Part shown: piece after piece, positions 19,836-27,833 of the stretch
Position numbering within the stretch: the stretch's first letter is position 1
Layout of the letters: each line of letters begins with the position of its first letter
Assembly: GCF_002904335.1 (NCBI RefSeq)
Contig: NZ_PPHF01000038.1
Location: forward strand, 124,001 to 188,000
From: Amycolatopsis sp. CA-126428
Lineage (GTDB): Bacteria; Actinomycetota; Actinomycetes; Mycobacteriales; Pseudonocardiaceae
Direction of reading: 5' to 3'
Length of the DNA: 64,000 nucleotides
Made by a program: the position numbers and the translations under genes
The notes under the pieces: generated by a model
What the model was told of the DNA's origin: nothing
Databases searched by the model: none
What the model saw: the letters and a program-made list of their open reading frames with translations, nothing else

Positions 19836-19866
19836 TGTACCACCACTTCGCACTGCCGGAGAGCGG

Positions 19867-20079
19867 TCAGAACCGGTAGCGCGGATCGTCGAAGCCCTGG
19901 GCGGCGGGCGGTGTCGACGTGCGCGGTCAGCTCGCGGGTCATCCGCTGGAAGGCGTCGCCGGGCAGGAACGGCACCAGGCCGATGGCGGCGAGGAACCGC
20001 GTGTTCGAAGTCAGCGAGGCGCGGCCGGCCCGGATCGTCTCGGCGATCTGGCCGGCGGAGTCCTGGTCGGAGGAGTCAT
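19867..20079 (-). pseudogene. 70-codon gene broken by two compensating 1-nt shifts
   Basis: A strong GGAGG (20086-20090, minus strand) lies 6 nt before an ATG at 20079, and a TGA at 19869-19867 is in the same frame 71 codons away. The ATG frame meets a stop after 22 codons. The intervening coding signal is in the neighbouring frame: DSAGQIAETIRAGRASLTS, then FLAAIGLVPFLPGDAFQRMT. It returns to the first frame for AAQGFDDPRYRF-stop. One base missing just after the start and one extra C in the run at about 19903-19913 restore a 70-aa protein. The family is unknown. Confidence 0.65.
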
Positions 20080-20094
20080 CGCTTTCCTCCGAGG

Positions 20095-20136
20095 AGTAGC
20101 TGGTTGTTTCAGTCCCGACTGAAACAACCAGCTACT
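20095..20136. terminator. 20-bp perfect hairpin between SDR gene and pseudogene
   Basis: Arms 20095-20114 (AGTAGCTGGTTGTTTCAGTC) and 20117-20136 are exact complements with a CC loop. It lies 15 nt beyond the SDR stop and just upstream of the pseudogene Shine-Dalgarno. It is noticeably AT-richer than its surroundings. Confidence 0.8.
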
Positions 20137-20151
20137 TCAAGCACGAGTTCC

Positions 20152-21027
20152 TCAGCGGTCGTAGTACCCCTGCTCGAGGTCGTCCAGCAGCCCCGGCTGC
20201 GTGGGCCGCCAGCCGAGCAGCTCCCGGGTCGTGTTCGCGGACGCCGGCTGGTCGAGCGCCAGGATCGCGCCGAGGAAGCCGAGCTCTTCGGCCGTCACGG
20301 ACTTCACCGGCAGGCCGAGGCGGCGGCCGGCCACCTCGGCGACATCGCGGATCCGCACGCCCTCGTCGCCGACCGCGTGCAGCACGGCCCCCGCCGGGGC
20401 CTGCTCGAGCGCGAGCCGGAACAAGTGAGCGGCGTCCAGGACGTGGACCGCGGGCCAGCGCTGCGTCCCGTCGCCGACGTACGCGGCGATGCCCTTCTCG
20501 CGCCCGAGAGCGACCAGGCGGGCGATGAGGTCGTGGGCGTCGCCTTCGCCGTGCACCGAACGCGGCAGGCGCACGAGGGACGCACGGACGCCGCGTTCCG
20601 CCGTCGCGAGGACGGCCCTGGCGATGTCCCCGCGGCCGGCCACCGGACCCGCGAAAACCGAATCGTCCTGCTCGGTCGCCGGCCGGCCGGGCACCATCGG
20701 CGTCCCCGAAGCGGCGACGAAGGGCTTGCCGGCCAGCACCGCGCTCATGGCGCCGACCGCGGCCGCGTCGGTCCGGATCGCGGTGTCCATCCGGCTGAAG
20801 TCGTGGCCGAAGGCGAGGTGGACGACGCCGTCGGCACTTTCCGCGCCCTTCTCCAGGACGTCGAGGTCGGTGAGGTCGCCGCGAAGGACGTCGGCGCCCA
20901 TCGCGGCGACGGTCTCGGCCGCCTCGGCCGACCTCGCGAGCCCGACGACTTCGTGGCCTGAGCCGAGCAGTTCGGGCACGAGGGCCCGGCCGATCCAGCC
21001 GGACGCGCCGGTGACGAACACACGCAT
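20152..21027 (-). CDS. NAD(P)-dependent SDR-family epimerase/reductase
   Basis: A 291-aa extended/atypical short-chain dehydrogenase. The N-terminal nucleotide-binding motif is VFVTGASGWIGRALV. The substrate segment reads VHLAFGHDFSRMDTAI. An active-site Tyr-x-x-x-Lys is not obvious, as in atypical SDRs annotated NAD-dependent epimerase/dehydratase. The ATG at 21027 places the Rossmann motif at residue 3. The divergent TetR gene and two operators in the 83-bp gap point to TetR control and a role in detoxifying or modifying a small ligand. Confidence 0.85.
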   Translation of the reverse strand: MRVFVTGASGWIGRALVPELLGSGHEVVGLARSAEAAETVAAMGADVLRGDLTDLDVLEKGAESADGVVHLAFGHDFSRMDTAIRTDAAAVGAMSAVLAGKPFVAASGTPMVPGRPATEQDDSVFAGPVAGRGDIARAVLATAERGVRASLVRLPRSVHGEGDAHDLIARLVALGREKGIAAYVGDGTQRWPAVHVLDAAHLFRLALEQAPAGAVLHAVGDEGVRIRDVAEVAGRRLGLPVKSVTAEELGFLGAILALDQPASANTTRELLGWRPTQPGLLDDLEQGYYDR

Positions 21028-21045
21028 GAGGTTTCTCCTTTGATG

Positions 21046-21094
21046 ATGACACCCGGTGCCATCACCATAGCACCGTAATGACACCCGGTGTCAT
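21046..21094. promoter_or_regulatory. two TetR-type operators between SDR and tetR
   Basis: ATGACACC-C-GGTGTCAT is a perfect 17-bp odd palindrome at 21078-21094. A one-mismatch copy (GGTGCCAT right arm) is at 21046-21062. Centres are 32 bp apart. The perfect copy ends 4 nt before a TAGGCT -10 (21099-21104) for the TetR gene, so autorepression is likely. Confidence 0.82.
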
Positions 21095-21110
21095 CGCCTA
21101 GGCTGGGGAC

Positions 21111-21683
21111 ATGAGCCGCTGGGAGCCGAACACGCGCGAGCGCCTGCTCGACGCCGCGCTCGACCTGTTCGGCGAGCGCGGGTACGACAGCGTCACGGTC
21201 GCCGAGATCACGGAGCGGGCCGGGCTGACGAAGCGGACGTTCTTCCGCCACTTCAGCGATAAGCGCGAAGTGCTCTTCGCGGGCCAGGAACTGCTGAGCC
21301 GGATCTTCGCCGAGGCGATCGCGGCGGCCCCGGCCTCGGCGACCCCGATGGAGGCGATCGCGGCGGCCCTGACGGCGGCCACGGCCCCGTTCGGGCCGCA
21401 GCGCCGGGAGCGGGCGCGCCAGGTCCGGGCGGTGGTCGCCGGCCACCGCGACCTGCACGAGCGCGAACTGCTGAAGCTCGCGACGTTGCGGGCCGCGATG
21501 GCCGACGCCCTGCGCGCGCGGGGAGTCCCGGACCCGACGGCCCGCCTCGCCGCCGAAATCGGCGGCTTGGCGTTCTCGACCGGCTTCGCCCGCTGGGTCG
21601 CACCGGACAACGAGCGGGAGTTCGCCGAACTGGTCCGCGAGGCCTTGGCCGAGTTGCTGGCGGCGACCACCACGCTCGGCTGA
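21111..21683 (+). CDS. TetR-family transcriptional repressor
   Basis: A 190-aa regulator. The N-terminal HTH is canonical (RERLLDAALDLFGERGYDSVTVAEITERAGLTKRTFFRHFSDK). The Ala-rich C-terminal ligand-binding domain is not diagnostic. The TAGGCT at 21099-21104 ends 6 nt before the ATG, suggesting a leaderless mRNA. It probably represses the divergent SDR gene and itself through the 17-bp palindromes. Confidence 0.93.
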   Translation: MSRWEPNTRERLLDAALDLFGERGYDSVTVAEITERAGLTKRTFFRHFSDKREVLFAGQELLSRIFAEAIAAAPASATPMEAIAAALTAATAPFGPQRRERARQVRAVVAGHRDLHERELLKLATLRAAMADALRARGVPDPTARLAAEIGGLAFSTGFARWVAPDNEREFAELVREALAELLAATTTLG

Positions 21684-21914
21684 CTCGGCGGGCCACGATC
21701 CCCCTTTCCGCCGGGTTTCCCCGTCCCTTGTGGACGCCCACCAGGCGGCAGCACCGATCCGGCCGCCGGGCCATTTGTTTCCTCTCCGAAACTATTTCGC
21801 GCTCAACTTAATCTTTCGTGTGAAACCGGAAATCGGGTGGCACCGCCGGCCTCCGGCACTGCACTCTGTATTCAGGGGACCCGGTCGGCCGAGGGGGGAT
21901 TCGGTCGGCCGGGT

Positions 21915-21938
21915 GCCCGCCGAGAGGCGGGCTTTTTT
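21915..21938 (+). terminator. intrinsic terminator in the peroxidase leader (candidate attenuator)
   Basis: GCCCGCC (21915-21921), GAGA loop, GGCGGGC (21926-21932), then six T (21933-21938). This is the only classical hairpin-plus-T-tract seen in the window. It ends 19 nt before the DyP start codon, just ahead of its Shine-Dalgarno, so any promoter for that gene must lie upstream of it. Confidence 0.8.
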
Positions 21939-21957
21939 CACACGGGAGGGGACCCGA

Positions 21958-23354
21958 ATGAGTGTCGATCTGTCCACCACGCTGTCCTGGACCACGGCGA
22001 CCGGCGATGCCGCGACGATGCTCGGCGAACTGCAGCCGAACATCCTCAAGGCCCACGTCCGTGACCACCTGTCCGCCCTGTTCCTCGCCTTCGGCGACGC
22101 GGCGGAGGCGCGCGGCTTCCTCGTCTCGGTCACCGGGAAGATGAAGTCCGCCAAGGCACACCTCGACGAGGTGAGCGCGTTCAAGACCGCCGGCGGCGCG
22201 GGCACGCCGTATGTCGGCGTCGGGCTCACCGCGGCCGGCTACCGCGCTCTCGGCGTCGAGAACTTCCCGCAGGACGAGGCGTTCCTGCGCGGGATGACGG
22301 CTGCGGCCACGCGGCAGCAGCTGAACGACCCGCCGCGCTCGACGTTCGATCCGGGCTACCGCGGCGAAATCCACGCCGTCGTGCTCGTCGGGGACGCCAC
22401 GGACAAGGCGATGACGGCCCGCCGCAACGAAATCCTCGGTCTGCTGCCGGATTCGGCCACCGTGCTCGCGGAGGAAACCGGCCTCGGCCGCGTCAACGCG
22501 CGCGGCGAGGGCATCGAGCACTTCGGGTACGTCGACGGCCGCAGCCAGCCGCTGTTCCTGGCCGAAGACGTCGACGCCGAGAAGAACAACACCGACGGCA
22601 TCAACGTGTGGAATCCGGCGGCCCCGCTCGAGCAGGTACTGGTTCCCGACACCGCGGCGCCGGATCCCGGCGTGCATTTCGGCAGCTATTTCGTTTTCCG
22701 CAAACTGGAGCAGAACGTCCGGCGGTTCAAGCAGGCCGAAGCGGATCTGGCCGACACGCTCGGCCTCACCGGCGAAGACCGCGAGCGGGCCGGGGCGATG
22801 ATCATCGGCCGCTTCGAGGACGGCACGCCGCTGACCACCCAACGGGAAGACGGCGCCGAGAGCCCGGTGTCGAACAACTTCACCTACGACAGCGACCGCG
22901 CCGCGCTGAAGTGCCCGTTCCAGGCGCACATCCGCAAGACGAACCCGCGCGGCTCCGGCAACGCCCAAGACCCGGCCGCCGAGCGGCGCCACCTGATGGC
23001 CCGCCGCGGCGTCACGTACGGGGAGCGCCCGGACGACCCGAACGCCGACGTGCCGCCCGCGGCCCGGCCGAGCGGCGGCGTCGGGCTGCTGTTCATGGCC
23101 TTCAACTCCGTCCTGGCAACCAGTTCGAGTTCACCCAGGCGGTCTGGGCGGACAACCCGGGCTTCCCGATCGTCAAAGGCGTCACGCCGGGCCTGGACCC
23201 GGTGATCGGCCAGGGCGAGCGCGGGTCGTCGGACTACACCGTGGAGTGGGGCGGCTCCACGCAGCGGACGGCCGGCCCGGTGCCGCAGGCGGTGACGCTG
23301 CGGGGCGGCGAGTACTTCTTCATGCCGTCCCTGGCCTTCCTGCGTTCACTCTGA
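21958..23354 (+). pseudogene. Dyp-type heme peroxidase, interrupted by a frameshift
   Basis: About 465 codons of a DyP-type peroxidase. The ATG at 21958 has GGGAGGGG upstream. Frame one carries the GXXDG signature (FGYVDGRSQP), the proximal His region (CPFQAHIRKTNPRG) and the distal Arg region (MARRGVTYG). Near 23115 the coding signal jumps to another frame: FMAFNSVL continues as GNQFEFTQAVWADNPGFP and ends GGEYFFMPSLAFLRSL at 23354. Restoring one G in TCCTGGCAAC makes it continuous. No Tat signal is present. It is a recent loss or a sequencing error; all catalytic landmarks precede the break. Confidence 0.85.
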
Positions 23355-23362
23355 GCTGGGGG

Positions 23363-23400
23363 CGAAGGCCACCACCGGGTTCGCCCGGTGGTGGCCTTCG
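23363..23400. terminator. 17-bp UUCG-loop bidirectional terminator
   Basis: Perfect arms at 23363-23379 and 23384-23400 around a TTCG tetraloop. It fills the gap between the converging peroxidase and ROK kinase genes. Confidence 0.88.
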
Positions 23401-23406
23401 GAGGAA

Positions 23407-24312
23407 TCAGGCGTCGAGCAGGTCGAACGCCAGCAGCCCGGCGCCCAGCCGCCCGGCTTCGTCGCCCAGCTCGGCGATCCGCAGCTCCGGCATCCGCTGG
23501 AACGTCAGGTGCGCGGCCAGCCACTCGCGCACCGGCTCCAGCACGTAGTCGGCCGCGGTGAACAGGCCGCCGCCGAGCACGATCACCTCCGGGCCGAGCA
23601 GCGTCAGCAGCGTCCGGATCCCGTGGCCGAGCCCGTCGAGCGCGTCTTGGACGACGGCGACAGCGACCTCGTCACCGCGTCGCGCCAGCTCGACGACCTC
23701 ACGGGCGCCGTCGGCCGGGCGGCCGGTGCGCTCGGTGTAGCGGCGGGCGATCGCGGCCGCCGACGAGATCGCCTCGAGGCAGCCGGTCGCGCCGCAGCCG
23801 CACTTGCCGGCGTGCCCGACGTCGATGTGCCCGACTTCGCCGGCCTGCCCGTGCGCGCGGTGGATCCGGCCGTCGAGCAGCAGCGCGGCCGCGATGCCGG
23901 TGCCGACCGGGATGAACGCGGCGTTCGTCGCGCCGCGCCCGGCGCCCACGCGGAACTCGGCGATGCCGCCCGCGGTGACGTCGTGCCCGAAGGCGACGGG
24001 CAGCCCGAGCCGGTCTTCCAGGAGCTCGCCGAAGGGGACTTCGCGCCAGTCGAGGTTGGCCGAGAAGTGGCAGACGCGGGTCTCCTCGTCGACGATCCCC
24101 GGCACCACCACCCCCACCGCCGCGGGTCGCCCGGTCCCGGCCTGCTCGGCCAGCGCGGCCACGATGTCCGCGGTCTGCGCGGCCAGCGCCGTCCCGTCCG
24201 CGCTGCGGGCCGTCTCCGCGCGCAGTGCCGCCTTGGGCTGCAGCTGCTCGTCGAGCAACGCGGCCTTGATCGTCGTCCCGCCCACATCGAGGGCGGCCAC
24301 CATTCGAGTCAC
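23407..24312 (-). CDS. ROK-family sugar kinase (glucokinase-like)
   Basis: A 301-aa ROK protein that would phosphorylate glucose or a related sugar with ATP. The N-terminal phosphate-binding loop is ALDVGGTTIKAAL. The sugar-binding region is GHDVTAGGIAEF and the ROK zinc motif is GHIDVGHAGKCGCGATGCLEA. No N-terminal HTH is present, so it is a kinase rather than a ROK repressor. The GTG at 24312 and ATG at 24303 are both possible starts; neither has a strong Shine-Dalgarno. The exact sugar is uncertain. Confidence 0.87.
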   Translation of the reverse strand: MTRMVAALDVGGTTIKAALLDEQLQPKAALRAETARSADGTALAAQTADIVAALAEQAGTGRPAAVGVVVPGIVDEETRVCHFSANLDWREVPFGELLEDRLGLPVAFGHDVTAGGIAEFRVGAGRGATNAAFIPVGTGIAAALLLDGRIHRAHGQAGEVGHIDVGHAGKCGCGATGCLEAISSAAAIARRYTERTGRPADGAREVVELARRGDEVAVAVVQDALDGLGHGIRTLLTLLGPEVIVLGGGLFTAADYVLEPVREWLAAHLTFQRMPELRIAELGDEAGRLGAGLLAFDLLDA

Positions 24313-24368
24313 CGCGGCATTGTCACATTGACGCAGCCCAAACGGCGGACCTACGCTCAACCGGCCAG

Positions 24369-24453
24369 ACGACGGATTCCGGAACGCGGTGCAAGTCCGC
24401 GCGGTCGCGCCACTGTGACCCCCGCCAGGGGGAAGCCAGACCCGGACCGTCGT
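24369..24453 (+). ncRNA. cobalamin riboswitch upstream of cbtBA
   Basis: The adenosylcobalamin aptamer core is clear: GGAACGCGGTGCAAGTCCG, the conserved GCCACTGTGA, and GGAAGCCAGA. A closing P1-like helix pairs ACGACGG (24369-24375) with CCGTCGT (24447-24453). No terminator follows, and the cbtB Shine-Dalgarno (GAGGAGG, 24483-24489) is 30 nt downstream, so translational control is likely. High B12 should switch off cobalt import. Confidence 0.95.
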
Positions 24454-24496
24454 GAGAGACCCCGATGAGGCCGCGAAAGCCCGAGGAGGCCACGCC

Positions 24497-24706
24497 ATGA
24501 CCCAGACGGCAGCTCCCGCCGTTCCGCTCCCGATCCGCATCCCGATCCGTGAGATCGTGCCGTGGGCGGTGTTCGTGGTGCTCCTGGCACTGATCGCGCT
24601 CTACTTCGTGAGCGCCGAGCAGGGCGCGACGGCGGTGTTCGCGAACATGTACGTCCACGAGTTCGTGCACGACGGCCGGCACCTGCTGGCCTTCCCCTGC
24701 CACTGA
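24497..24706 (+). CDS. cbtB: cobalt transporter subunit CbtB
   Basis: A 69-aa one-TM protein with the CbtB hallmark at its C-terminus: HEFVHDGRHLLAFPCH, whose His residues and terminal Cys-His are presumed cobalt ligands. The ATG at 24497 is served by GAGGAGG at 24483-24489. It lies directly under the cobalamin riboswitch and 19 nt before cbtA, the usual partner. Confidence 0.93.
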   Translation: MTQTAAPAVPLPIRIPIREIVPWAVFVVLLALIALYFVSAEQGATAVFANMYVHEFVHDGRHLLAFPCH

Positions 24707-24725
24707 TCGGCGGGCACGTACTCCC

Positions 24726-25481
24726 ATGATGAAGACCTTGCTGGTCCGCGGCATGCTCGCGGGCCTGATCGCCGGTGTGCTCGCGTTCGGGTTCGCCTAC
24801 GCCTTCGGTGAGCCGTCGGTGAACGCCGCCATCGGCCTCGAGGAGTCCGGCGGTCACTCGCACTCCCACGATGCTTCCGCTCCTGCTCCCGCTCCGTCCG
24901 CGGAAGAAGAAGAGCTCGTCCCTCGCGACATCCAGAGCACGCTCGGCCTGCTGACCGGCGTACTCGTCTACGGCGTCGCAATCGGCGGCCTGCTGTCGCT
25001 GGCGTTCGCGTTCGCCCAGGGACGGCTCGGTGCGCTGCGCCCCCGGCTGACGGCGCTGCTGCTCACGGCGGGCGCGTTCACGGTGGTGTTCCTGGTGCCG
25101 TTCCTGAAGTACCCGGCCAACCCGCCGGCGGTAGGCCAGCCGGGCACGATCGGCTCCCGGACCGAGCTGTACTTCGGCTTCGTCGCGGTCTCCCTGCTGG
25201 TGGGCATCTTCGCCACGGTGTTCGGCCGCAAGCTGGCAGACCGCCTGGGCGCCTGGAACGCGTTCCTCCTCGCGGCGGCGGGCTACCTCGCGGTGATCGG
25301 CATCGTGGCCTGGTTGATGCCGGTGGTCGACGAGATCCCGGCAGAGTTCCCGGCCTCGACGTTGTGGAGCTTCCGAACAGCCTCGGTCGGCACCCAGGTG
25401 ACGCTGTGGCTGGCGCTGGGCTTGACGTTCGGAGCATTCGCGGAGAAGGCCCTGAACCGCCGAACCACAGTCACCGCCTGA
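24726..25481 (+). CDS. cbtA: cobalt transporter subunit CbtA
   Basis: A 251-aa membrane protein with about six hydrophobic segments. The first loop holds a His cluster (GGHSHSHD, residues 42-49) and an acidic stretch (AEEEEL) that may collect Co2+. The segment VPFLKYPANPPAVGQPGTI is the characteristic CbtA motif. It acts with CbtB as a riboswitch-controlled cobalt importer of a type first predicted by comparative genomics. It converges with cobQ across a 382-bp repeat-rich gap. Confidence 0.93.
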   Translation: MMKTLLVRGMLAGLIAGVLAFGFAYAFGEPSVNAAIGLEESGGHSHSHDASAPAPAPSAEEEELVPRDIQSTLGLLTGVLVYGVAIGGLLSLAFAFAQGRLGALRPRLTALLLTAGAFTVVFLVPFLKYPANPPAVGQPGTIGSRTELYFGFVAVSLLVGIFATVFGRKLADRLGAWNAFLLAAAGYLAVIGIVAWLMPVVDEIPAEFPASTLWSFRTASVGTQVTLWLALGLTFGAFAEKALNRRTTVTA

Positions 25482-25863
25482 CCCGGCGGTATCAAGCCGG
25501 TCCGCGGTCGCGTCCGTCCGATCCGGGTGGGTTCTTGCGGGGACACGGCGGTGCCGCGGGTGGGCTTCGGCACAGTCGCGCCAGATCCGCCGGACCAACG
25601 AGCGACCGCGGACCGGCCATCGGCGGCGGTGCGGGCGCACCGGGCGGAAACGCTGCGCGGCGGGCCGGGCGTGCGGCGGGCCGGGCGTGCGGCGGGCCGG
25701 GCGCGCTCCGGGCGATCGCGCCGCCCGGCGGGGCCTTGGTCGGCAAGTCACCCGGGTCGCGAAGGCCCCAGCCAGCGAGGCCAAGGCCAGCAAGGCGGCA
25801 AACCCCGGCTGGCAAACCCGCGGCCGGCAAGGTTCCGGCCGGCCGCACTCCGGCCCGGCCGGG
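25482..25863. other. repeat-rich convergent intergenic region (cbtA/cobQ)
   Basis: No credible gene: frames on both strands translate to Pro/Ala/Arg low-complexity sequence. It contains a short tandem array (25654-25703) and several GGCCGG-type inverted repeats near 25800-25865 that could terminate both converging transcripts. Confidence 0.6.
25654..25703. repeat. tandem array of a 16-bp GC-rich unit
   Basis: Three adjacent copies: TGCGCGGCGGGCCGGGCG (18 bp, 25654-25671) followed by two identical TGCGGCGGGCCGGGCG units (25672-25687 and 25688-25703). It lies between converging genes and is probably a replication-slippage product. Confidence 0.85.
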
Positions 25864-27345
25864 CTAAGGCGCGCCCGGCGGCACGAACGGCAGGTCCGGC
25901 GGCGCCCCGTGCTCCAGCAACGTCCGCAGCAGGTCCGTGTCCAGGTGTTCGTCGACCGCGTCCGCCAGCTTGTCCAGCATCTCCTCGCGCAGTTCACCGA
26001 AGCCGGGCGCGTCCGGCGCCGGCGTCCAGCCGACTCCCGCCTGCGCCGCCGCTTCGGTGAGCCATGCGCGGCGGAAGGCGTCGTTCTCGAAGGCGCCGTG
26101 CCACATCGTGCCCCAGACCGCTCCCGCGCGCCGACCGTCCAGGAAGGACTCTGCCGGGGTCGTGGCGATCACCGAGCCGTGGTGGATTTCGTAGGCGTCC
26201 ACCGGATGGCCGCGCCACGCCCCCGCCGGCCGGGCGAGCACCTTTTCCGCGGCGAACGTCACCCGTCCGGGCAGCAGGCCGAGGCCCCCCACCTCGCCCG
26301 CGCCGGATTCGATCTCGTCCACAATGGACTCGGTGAGCATCTGGTAGCCGCCGCAGATGCCCAGGACCGGGCGGCCCGCGGCGGCCCGGTCCGTCAGCGC
26401 CGTGTCGAGGCCGCGCTCCCGCAGCCAGGCCAGGTCGGCCACGGTGGCGCGCGACCCCGGCAGCACCACGATGTCCGCCGCCGCGACGACATCGGGGTCG
26501 GCGGTGAGCGTCACCGTGACCCCGGGCTCGGCGGCCAGTGCGTCGACGTCGGTGGCGTTGGACGCGCGCGGGAACCGGACGACCGCCACGCCGAGGCCAC
26601 CACCGAGCGTTTCGCGGCGCCAGCCCGCCACGGCGAGAGCGTCCTCCGAGTCGATCCACACCCGGTCCAGCCAGGGCAGCACGCCCAGCACCGGCCGTCC
26701 GGTGATCTTCTCGAGGCTGTCCAGGCCCGGCCGCAGCAGGCCGACGTCGCCGCGGAACTTGTTGACCACCCAGCCCGCGACCAGGGCCTGGTCCTCGGCC
26801 GACAGCAGCGCGAGGGTGCCGAACATCGCCGCGAGCACGCCGCCGCGGTCGATGTCGCCGACGACCAGCACCGGCAGCCCGAACCGCCGCGCGAGCCCCA
26901 TGTTGACGTAGTCGCCGCCGCGCAGGTTGATCTCCGCCGGACTGCCGGCGCCTTCGCAGACGACGACGTCGAAGCGCGTGCGGAGGTCCTCGAACGCACC
27001 GAAGGCGATCTCGGCCAGCCCCGCGCGGCCGGTGGCGTACTCCCCCGCTTCGAGAGTGCCGAACGGCTTCCCGAGCGCGACGACGTGGCTGCGCCGATCA
27101 CTGCCCGGCTTGAGCAGCACGGGGTTCATCGCCGCTTCGGGTTCCACCCCGGCGGCCCGCGCCTGCACCCACTGGGCGCGGCCGATCTCGGCACCGTCGG
27201 CGCAGACCATGGAGTTGTTCGACATGTTCTGCGCCTTGAACGGCGCCACCCGCACCCCCCGGCGCGCAAGCCACCGGCAGATCCCGGCGGTGACCAGGCT
27301 CTTCCCGGCATCGGACGTCGTCCCGGCGACGAGCAGCCCGCTCAT
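25864..27345 (-). CDS. cobQ: cobyric acid synthase
   Basis: A 493-aa glutamine-dependent amidase that amidates positions b, d, e and g of adenosylcobyrinic acid a,c-diamide. The N-terminal ATP-binding motif is GTTSDAGKS (8-16) with PFKAQNMSNNS. The C-terminal class I glutaminase domain has the nucleophile Cys in GICGGYQML and His in YEIHHGS. The ATG at 27345 is at the conserved N-terminus. It sits alone on the minus strand, directly downstream of an IS30 remnant that may have separated it from cobD. Confidence 0.96.
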   Translation of the reverse strand: MSGLLVAGTTSDAGKSLVTAGICRWLARRGVRVAPFKAQNMSNNSMVCADGAEIGRAQWVQARAAGVEPEAAMNPVLLKPGSDRRSHVVALGKPFGTLEAGEYATGRAGLAEIAFGAFEDLRTRFDVVVCEGAGSPAEINLRGGDYVNMGLARRFGLPVLVVGDIDRGGVLAAMFGTLALLSAEDQALVAGWVVNKFRGDVGLLRPGLDSLEKITGRPVLGVLPWLDRVWIDSEDALAVAGWRRETLGGGLGVAVVRFPRASNATDVDALAAEPGVTVTLTADPDVVAAADIVVLPGSRATVADLAWLRERGLDTALTDRAAAGRPVLGICGGYQMLTESIVDEIESGAGEVGGLGLLPGRVTFAAEKVLARPAGAWRGHPVDAYEIHHGSVIATTPAESFLDGRRAGAVWGTMWHGAFENDAFRRAWLTEAAAQAGVGWTPAPDAPGFGELREEMLDKLADAVDEHLDTDLLRTLLEHGAPPDLPFVPPGAP

Positions 27346-27833
27346 CGCCGGTTGTCCAAAGCCAGCCCGGCGCGGGCCGAGTTGTCCACAGATCGCCGTG
27401 GTCGGTCATTGAGTTCGATCGTGACCGTGTCGAGGTGCCCGGCAGTGCGGACCGCGAGGTCGGCCCCTTGGGGAAAGTACTGGCGCAGCAGTCCGTTGGT
27501 GTTCTCGTGGGATCCGCGTTGCCAGGGTGCGTGCGGGTCGCAGAAGTAGACCGGCATGTTCGTGGCCGCGGCGAACCGTGCGTGCCGGTGCACCGCTGGC
27601 GCCGGCGGAAGTGCCGTGGCCTCGGCCCGCCAGCGTTTCACGGTCCGGTAGCCGACCCCGACCTCCAGGGCCGCTTCCCTGCTGCCAGTTCCTGCTTCCA
27701 CCAGCGCCATGTAGGTCACCCGCTCGGCGGTCAACGGCCTGCCACCCCGCTCGGCCCACCGACCCGGAGCCCCCAAGGCACAGTCTCGATCCGGCCTAGG
27801 CATCAGCAACTCCTGAACACTCACGTGCTGCAA
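27342..27833 (-). mobile_element. IS30-family transposase remnant with internal deletion
   Basis: A 163-codon open frame that joins the two ends of an IS30-type transposase. The HTH-like N-terminal part (GGRPLTAERVTYMALVEAG, YRTVKRW) jumps directly to the C-terminal part of the DDE domain (NMPVYFCDPHAPWQRGSHEN, then TNGLLRQYFPQGADL). Intact IS30 transposases are well over twice this length. The first two catalytic Asp regions are missing and the final segment (RPRRSVDNSARAGLALDNRR) is degraded. No clear terminal inverted repeats were found. It overlaps the cobD 3' end by 38 nt and the cobQ start by 4 nt. Confidence 0.85.

Noticed and set aside
21833..21846. T-box-like GGGTGGCACCGCC in the DyP leader
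   Set aside because: The 7-nt TGGNACC core is present, but no stem I, specifier loop or AG-bulge could be drawn, and a peroxidase is an unlikely T-box target. Kept only as a possible pairing segment.
25492..25848. 118-codon minus-strand ORF between cbtA and cobQ
   Set aside because: Pro/Ala/Arg low complexity, no Shine-Dalgarno, and contains tandem repeats.
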